DNA of 64,000 nt from Variovorax paradoxus (lineage in GTDB: Bacteria; Pseudomonadota; Gammaproteobacteria; Burkholderiales; Burkholderiaceae_C): NCBI RefSeq assembly GCF_902712855.1, contig NZ_LR743507.1:5442501-5506500 (forward strand), given 5' to 3'. Positions 59,702 through 64,000 of the stretch are shown here, in pieces. Within the stretch, counting starts at the first letter, position 1, and the number at the start of each line of letters is the position of its first letter. The notes beneath the pieces are model-generated. The model saw only the letters and a list, made by a program, of their open reading frames with translations, made no database searches and was not told the origin of the DNA. Position numbers and translations under genes: made by a program.

Positions 59702-60838
59702 GTGGAACGCGATCAAGCCAGCCAGTTCATCAACGACCTGCTCAAGCTCATGGTGAGCCGCAGCGGCAGCGACCTGTTCATCACGGCCGACTTTCCGCCG
59801 GCCATCAAGGTCGACGGAAAGGTCACCAAGGTGTCGCAGCAGGCGCTGGGCGCGCAGCACACGCTGGCGCTCACGCGCTCGGTCATGAACGACCGCCAGA
59901 CGGCCGAGTTCGAGCGCACCAAGGAGTGCAACTTCGCGATCTCGCCCACCGGCATCGGCCGCTTCCGGGTCAACGCGTTCGTGCAGCAGGGCAAGGTCGG
60001 CATGGTGCTGCGGACCATCCCCGCCAAGCTGCCGACCATCGACGGCCTGGGCATGCCGCAGGTGCTCAAGGAAGTGGCCATGACCAAGCGCGGCCTCACC
60101 ATCCTGGTAGGCGCCACCGGCTCGGGCAAGTCGACCACGCTGGCCGCCATGATCGACTGGCGCAACGAGAACTCCTTCGGCCACATCGTGACGGTGGAAG
60201 ACCCGGTCGAGTTCGTGCATCCGCACAAGAACTGCGTGGTGACGCAGCGCGAAGTGGGCATCGACACCGACAGCTGGGAAGCCGCGCTGAAGAACACGCT
60301 GCGCCAGGCGCCCGACGTGATCCTGATGGGCGAGATCCGCGACCGCGAGACCATGGAGCACGCGGTGGCCTTCGCCGAGACCGGTCACCTGTGCATGGCC
60401 ACGCTGCACGCCAACAGCGCCAACCAGGCGCTCGACCGGATCATCAACTTCTTCCCCGAGGAACGCCGCGCGCAGCTGCTGATGGACCTGTCGCTGAACC
60501 TGCGCTCGCTGGTGTCGCAGCGGCTGGTGCCCACCGAGGACGGCCAGGGCCGCGTGGCCGCCGTCGAGGTGATGCTGAACACGCCGCTGATCTCCGACCT
60601 CATCTTCAAGGGCGAGGTGGGCGAGATCAAGGAAATCATGAAGAAGAGCCGCAACCTCGGCATGCAGACCTTCGACCAGGCGCTGTTCGACCTGTTCGAA
60701 GGCCACTCGATCACCTTCGAGGACGCGATCCGCAACGCCGACTCGGCGAACGACCTGCGCCTGCAGATCAAGCTCAACAGCCAGCGCGCGCGCAGCACCG
60801 ATCTGTCGGCGGGCACGGAGCACTTCGCCATCGTCTGA
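59702..60838 (+). CDS. pilU: type IV pilus ATPase PilU
   Basis: 378 aa from a GTG with AAGGAG about 10 nt upstream. PilU is the accessory retraction ATPase that acts with PilT. N-terminus FINDLLKLMVSRSGSDLFIT. Walker A GATGSGKSTTLA, EDPVEFVHPHKNC, Walker B MGEIRDRETMEHAVAFAETGH, His box MATLHANSANQALDR. The longer C-terminal tail compared with PilT is typical. The pair shows the organism has, or had, functional type IV pili; the other pil genes are elsewhere. Confidence 0.96.
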   Translation: MERDQASQFINDLLKLMVSRSGSDLFITADFPPAIKVDGKVTKVSQQALGAQHTLALTRSVMNDRQTAEFERTKECNFAISPTGIGRFRVNAFVQQGKVGMVLRTIPAKLPTIDGLGMPQVLKEVAMTKRGLTILVGATGSGKSTTLAAMIDWRNENSFGHIVTVEDPVEFVHPHKNCVVTQREVGIDTDSWEAALKNTLRQAPDVILMGEIRDRETMEHAVAFAETGHLCMATLHANSANQALDRIINFFPEERRAQLLMDLSLNLRSLVSQRLVPTEDGQGRVAAVEVMLNTPLISDLIFKGEVGEIKEIMKKSRNLGMQTFDQALFDLFEGHSITFEDAIRNADSANDLRLQIKLNSQRARSTDLSAGTEHFAIV

Positions 60839-60869
60839 CAGCGCGGGCGGGCCGCCGCACGACCGGCGC

Positions 60870-62423
60870 TCAGTCGATCGTCTTCTGCCAGGCCGCGAAC
60901 ACGCCGGCCGCCAGCGCCAGCACCGCCATCGCGGTGAACCCGTCGAGCGAGGCCATGAAGGTGGCCTGCTGCTCGAGCGTGCGCCACAGCGTGCCCAGCG
61001 CCATCGCGTGCGCCTCGCCCGCCGCATGGCCCGCCGCGGCGAAGCCGCGGGTCAATGAGTCCAGCGCCTGCATGAAGCTCGCGTTCGCGGCGTTGGCCGA
61101 CTCGCTCAGCCGCACCTCGTGCAGCGCCAGCCGGTGCTGCTGCAGGGCGATCACGGTGGAGGTCGCGAACGAGATCGCGAGCTGCCGGACGAGGTTCTTG
61201 AGCCGGTAGCCGTGCGCGAACTCATCGGCTGCGAAAGGCCTGAAGGTCAGGTTGGCCACCGGCAACACCACGAACAGCATCAGCAGCCCGCGCAGCAGCA
61301 ACGGCCCGAGCAGGGCCTCGCGCCCCGCCTGCGGCGTGACGCGCGACAGCCACCACGCCGCCAGCGCGGCGATGCCGAAGCCTGTGACGATGAGCCACTT
61401 CTTGCGCGCCAGGCGTGCCGAATACTTCAGGTACACGAACACCAGCAGCCCCGTGGCGAGCGAGACCACGCCAATGAAGTAGCCGGTGCTGCCCACCGTG
61501 AACCCGAGCCCGCCTTCCATCAGCCGCGGCAGCAGGTAGCTGAAGCCCGTCGACAGGTAGTAGTAGACGACGTAGAGCGCCAGCCCGACGCGAAAGGGCG
61601 CGCTGCGCAGCGCATGCAGCCGCACCAGCGGCGCCGGGTGCCGCCACTGCTGCCAGCCGAACCACGCGAGCCCGCCCACGCCGGCCAGCGTCAGGCCGAT
61701 GAGCGCGGGCGAGCCGGTGAAGAGCTCGAAGTGCGAACGCGTGAGCACCACCTGCAGCGCGGCCTGCGCCAGTGCGAACACCAAGTAGGCGAGGTAGTGC
61801 GGCTCGGTGCGCTCGTGCGGCTCCACGTCGCCGATGTCGGGCAGCGTCCACAGCACCAGCAGGCCGATCATCACGGCCACCGGCGCGGTGCTAGCGAACA
61901 GCCAGCGCCAGTCGAAATCGGTGACCAGGAAAGCGCCCGCGATGGGGGCGAGCGCGCCGCCGAACACGATCAGCACCATGAAGGCCTTCAATGCCTTGGC
62001 GCGCCGCGCCAGCGGAATGCCGATCTGGATCAGGATGCGGCAGGCGCCCAGCATCGGGCCGACGAAGTAGCCCTGCATCGCGCGCGCGGCCGTCAGTTGC
62101 ATCGAGCTGTCGCACAGCGCAGCAGCGATACCGCCCGCCGCGAAGGCGAACATGCAGATGGCCAGGTAGCGCCGGTAGCCCAGCCGCTCGATCCACGCAT
62201 GCTGGTGCAGGATGCCGAGCACCGCGCCCAGCGCGTAGGCGCTGGAGGCCCACACCAGTTCGTCGGGCGAGGCGTTGACGCCGCCGGCAATGTAGCTCGC
62301 GAAGAAGGCGAACAGCGCATTGTCGAAATAGTCGATGGCCGTGACGAGGCCGATCGCCCAGGGCAGCACCGCCGCCGCGGCATGGCTGCCGCGCGAGGGC
62401 CACGCCAGGGCCGGCGTGTTCAT
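60870..62423 (-). CDS. MFS transporter, DHA2/EmrB-like
   Basis: 517 aa, 12-14 membrane helices. It starts MNTPALAWPSRGSHAAAAVLP. Helix content (AIGLVTAIDYFDNALFAFFA, AYALGAVLGILHQHAW, AFMVLIVFGGALAPIAGAFL, GYFIGVVSLATGLLVFVYLK) and size fit the 14-helix drug/H+ antiporter group. A C-terminal periplasmic loop region with QQHRLALHEVRLSES is like EmrB relatives. The ATG overlaps the TGA of the MerR gene (ATGA), so the two are coupled and MerR likely induces it. Substrate unknown, probably a toxic organic compound. Confidence 0.88.
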   Translation of the reverse strand: MNTPALAWPSRGSHAAAAVLPWAIGLVTAIDYFDNALFAFFASYIAGGVNASPDELVWASSAYALGAVLGILHQHAWIERLGYRRYLAICMFAFAAGGIAAALCDSSMQLTAARAMQGYFVGPMLGACRILIQIGIPLARRAKALKAFMVLIVFGGALAPIAGAFLVTDFDWRWLFASTAPVAVMIGLLVLWTLPDIGDVEPHERTEPHYLAYLVFALAQAALQVVLTRSHFELFTGSPALIGLTLAGVGGLAWFGWQQWRHPAPLVRLHALRSAPFRVGLALYVVYYYLSTGFSYLLPRLMEGGLGFTVGSTGYFIGVVSLATGLLVFVYLKYSARLARKKWLIVTGFGIAALAAWWLSRVTPQAGREALLGPLLLRGLLMLFVVLPVANLTFRPFAADEFAHGYRLKNLVRQLAISFATSTVIALQQHRLALHEVRLSESANAANASFMQALDSLTRGFAAAGHAAGEAHAMALGTLWRTLEQQATFMASLDGFTAMAVLALAAGVFAAWQKTID

Positions 62424-62902
62424 GGTGCCGGCCGCTCCTTGCGGCGCTGCTCCAGCGCTTCTTCCACCGGCTCGCCGGCGAGGCGCCGCTCCACATAGTC
62501 GAGGTCGCGTCGCAGCTGCACCTGCAATGCGGCGGCCTCCTTGAGTTCGCGCCGCACCTGCGCCACCCGCGCATCGAGCGTGCCGAGCTGCTCGGTCAGC
62601 GTTTCGCGCAGGGCCTTGAGCGAGGCGTTCGACAGCCGCGGGCGGCCTCCGTCGGCCGGCAGCTCCGCCGGCTGTTGCAGCATGGCCGTGATGACCGGCA
62701 GCGAGAATCCCAGCGAGCGCATGCGCAGCACGCGCGCCAGCCGGTCGAGATCGGCCTGCTCGTACAGCCGGTAGCCGCCCTCGCTGCGCACCGGCACCAC
62801 GACGCCCAGCTCCTCGTAGTACTTGAGCGTGCGCGGCGTGACGCCGAGGCGGGCCGCGGCGTCGCGCACGGTGATGGTTCTTGCGGTGTTCGAGGCGGTC
62901 AT
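62420..62902 (-). CDS. MerR family regulator
   Basis: 160 aa. Winged helix at 10-75: ITVRDAAARLGVTPRTLKYY and EELGVVVPVRSEGGYRLYEQ, then RMRSLGFSLPVITAML. A dimerisation coiled coil (LTEQLGTLDARVAQVRRELK) and a short tail follow. No Cys cluster is present, so it senses an organic ligand rather than metal or redox. First gene of the operon with an MFS pump. A perfect palindrome lies 20 bp upstream of the ATG. Confidence 0.92.
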   Translation of the reverse strand: MTASNTARTITVRDAAARLGVTPRTLKYYEELGVVVPVRSEGGYRLYEQADLDRLARVLRMRSLGFSLPVITAMLQQPAELPADGGRPRLSNASLKALRETLTEQLGTLDARVAQVRRELKEAAALQVQLRRDLDYVERRLAGEPVEEALEQRRKERPAP

Positions 62903-62921
62903 GTCGGTTCCAGTCTAGCCA

Positions 62922-62945
62922 AACCTGTACGTTCACGTACAGGTT
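62922..62945. promoter_or_regulatory. MerR operator
   Basis: AACCTGTACGT (62922-62932), centre TC, ACGTACAGGTT (62935-62945): perfect 11-bp arms. TAGACT (62912-62917, minus) next to it can serve as -10 for merR. It also lies 46 bp upstream of the divergent dehydrogenase gene, so it might control both. Confidence 0.75.
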
Positions 62946-62990
62946 GACGCCTATCGCACCTGTCGCGGAATGGCTTTAAGCTGTCGCCCC

Positions 62991-63899
62991 ATGAGCAGCA
63001 TCAACACCCGCACCTACGAATCCGTCCCGGCGCAGCCCGTGGCTTTCCTCGGCCTCGGCGTCATGGGCGGCCCCATGGCCGGCCACATGGCCAAGGCCGG
63101 CCACACCGTCACGGTCTACAACCGCACGCCCGCGAAGGCACAGGACTGGGTCGCCGAGTTCGGCGCACCCGGGCGCCACGCCCCGACGCCGCGCGAGGCC
63201 GCGGCCGGCGCCGACATCGTGTTCTGCTGCGTCGGCAACGACGACGACCTGCGCTCCGTGGTGCTGGGCGACGACGGCGCCTTCGCCGGCATGAAGAAGG
63301 GCGCGGCCTTCGTCGACCACACCACCGCGTCGGCGGACGTGGCGCGCGAGCTGTCGAAGGCGGCGCAGGCGCTGGGCCTGCACTTCATCGACGCACCGGT
63401 GTCCGGTGGCCAGGCCGGCGCGCAGAACGGCGCTCTCACCGTGATGTGCGGCGGCGACGCGGCCGTGTTCGAGCGCATCAAGCCGGTGGCCATGGCGTTC
63501 TCGCGCGCAGTGACGCTGCTGGGCGACAGCGGCGCGGGCCAGTTGGCAAAGATGGTCAACCAGATCGCCATCGCGGGCCTGGTGCAGGGGCTGTCGGAAG
63601 CCGTGGCCTTCGGCCAGCGCGCCGGCCTCGACATGGAAGCGGTGCTCGGCGTCATCAGCAAGGGCGCCGCCCAGAGCTGGCAGATGGAAAACCGCGGCAA
63701 GACCATGATCGAGGGCAAGTTCGAGTTCGGCTTCGCGGTCGACTGGATGCGCAAGGACCTCGGCCTCGTGCTCGACGAAGCCAAGCGCAACGGCGCGCGC
63801 GTGCCGGTGACGGCGCTGGTCGACCAGTTCTATGCCGACGTGCAGCAGGCCGGCGGCAGGCGCTGGGACACCTCCAGTCTCATTACCCGATTGAAATAG
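62991..63899 (+). CDS. NAD(P)-dependent beta-hydroxyacid dehydrogenase (3-hydroxyisobutyrate dehydrogenase family)
   Basis: 302 aa. Rossmann motif FLGLGVMGGPMAGHMAKAGH at the N-terminus, substrate motif FIDAPVSGGQAGAQNGALTV, catalytic Lys in GQLAKMVNQIAIAG, and KDLGLVLDEAK. It oxidises a beta-hydroxyacid (3-hydroxyisobutyrate, tartronate semialdehyde or similar). ATG at 62991 matches the family start; an in-frame ATG at 62970 has no support. TAAGCT is 8 nt upstream and there is no SD. Its TAG stop is the first base pairs of a structured repeat. Confidence 0.92.
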   Translation: MSSINTRTYESVPAQPVAFLGLGVMGGPMAGHMAKAGHTVTVYNRTPAKAQDWVAEFGAPGRHAPTPREAAAGADIVFCCVGNDDDLRSVVLGDDGAFAGMKKGAAFVDHTTASADVARELSKAAQALGLHFIDAPVSGGQAGAQNGALTVMCGGDAAVFERIKPVAMAFSRAVTLLGDSGAGQLAKMVNQIAIAGLVQGLSEAVAFGQRAGLDMEAVLGVISKGAAQSWQMENRGKTMIEGKFEFGFAVDWMRKDLGLVLDEAKRNGARVPVTALVDQFYADVQQAGGRRWDTSSLITRLK

Positions 63900-64000
63900 G
63901 CTCGCCCCCAGGATTCGCGCACTTCGTGTCGCTACTCCTTCCCCCTACCGGGGGCAACACCTAAGGCCCGGCGAAGCCGGTTCCTTGGTGTTCTGGCTCG
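63899..64000 (+). repeat. structured intergenic repeat, one full unit and the start of a second
   Basis: Starts on the last base of the dehydrogenase TAG stop. CCCCCTACCGGGGG, AACACC (63956-63961)/GGTGTT (63987-63992), AAGG/CCTT, CCGGC-GAA-GCCGG. GGCTCG at 63995-64000 begins another unit cut off by the window end, as in the tandem pair at 10.7 kb. Confidence 0.85.

Noticed and set aside
1..64000. tRNA, rRNA, prophage, insertion sequence or toxin-antitoxin genes
   Set aside because: I looked for cloverleaf ends, transposase DDE motifs and phage structural proteins and saw none.

Overview
The window is GC-rich chromosomal DNA from a betaproteobacterium of the Comamonadaceae, most like Variovorax. 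This rests on very high GC, Burkholderiales-type families (Bug/TTT binding proteins, DUF3567, YXWGXW, DUF2242), the yggS-pilT-pilU order and a roughly 95-bp intergenic repeat that I associate from general knowledge with this group. I found no rRNA, tRNA, CRISPR array, phage or insertion sequence. Strand changes are frequent and most transcription units have one to four genes.

Layout. 0.1-3.9 kb: ABC-F ATPase uup and a lipoprotein phospholipase D. 3.9-8.9 kb (minus): a probable copper operon (TraB/GumN protein, DUF2946 protein, TonB-dependent receptor, YcnI-PCuAC fusion). 9.0-10.7 kb: VOC protein coupled to a MORN-like repeat protein. 10.9-15.9 kb: aromatic-catabolism cluster (Bug binding protein, DUF2783, FAD monooxygenase, divergent LuxR regulator, FAH hydrolase). 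16.0-18.7 kb: DUF3108, DUF3567 and a ChaN-like lipoprotein. 18.8-26.2 kb: a three-gene surface-adhesin operon in the order small secreted protein, CsgG/HfaB lipoprotein, 1774-residue repeat protein, which parallels hfaA-hfaB-hfaD of Caulobacter. 26.4-33.8 kb: small membrane protein, ogt, omega-aminotransferase, purU, envelope proteins and an SGNH hydrolase. 33.8-40.8 kb: acyl-CoA ligase and single-chain biotin-dependent carboxylase, divergent TetR, amino-acid-type ABC binding protein. 41.0-48.8 kb: self-sufficient CYP102-type P450 and a neutral-lipid storage group (alpha/beta hydrolase, TetR, two phasin-like proteins, wax ester synthase/DGAT). 49.0-57.8 kb: S9 peptidase, arginase, MarR-FUSC pair, DUF2242 lipoprotein, P-loop kinase, glutamate dehydrogenase and a divergent Lrp regulator. 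57.8-60.8 kb: yggS, pilT, pilU. 60.9-63.9 kb: MerR-MFS operon and a beta-hydroxyacid dehydrogenase.

Themes. The adhesin operon, the DNA-binding-like tails shared by the wax synthase and its phasins, and the covarying structured repeat are the most unusual items. Several regulators (MerR, TetR, MarR, LuxR) have palindromes on their own promoters. Many first-in-operon genes have a -10-like hexamer 6-9 nt before the start codon and no Shine-Dalgarno (SD) sequence, which suggests leaderless transcripts. Genes inside operons use good SDs or ATGA/GTGA overlaps.
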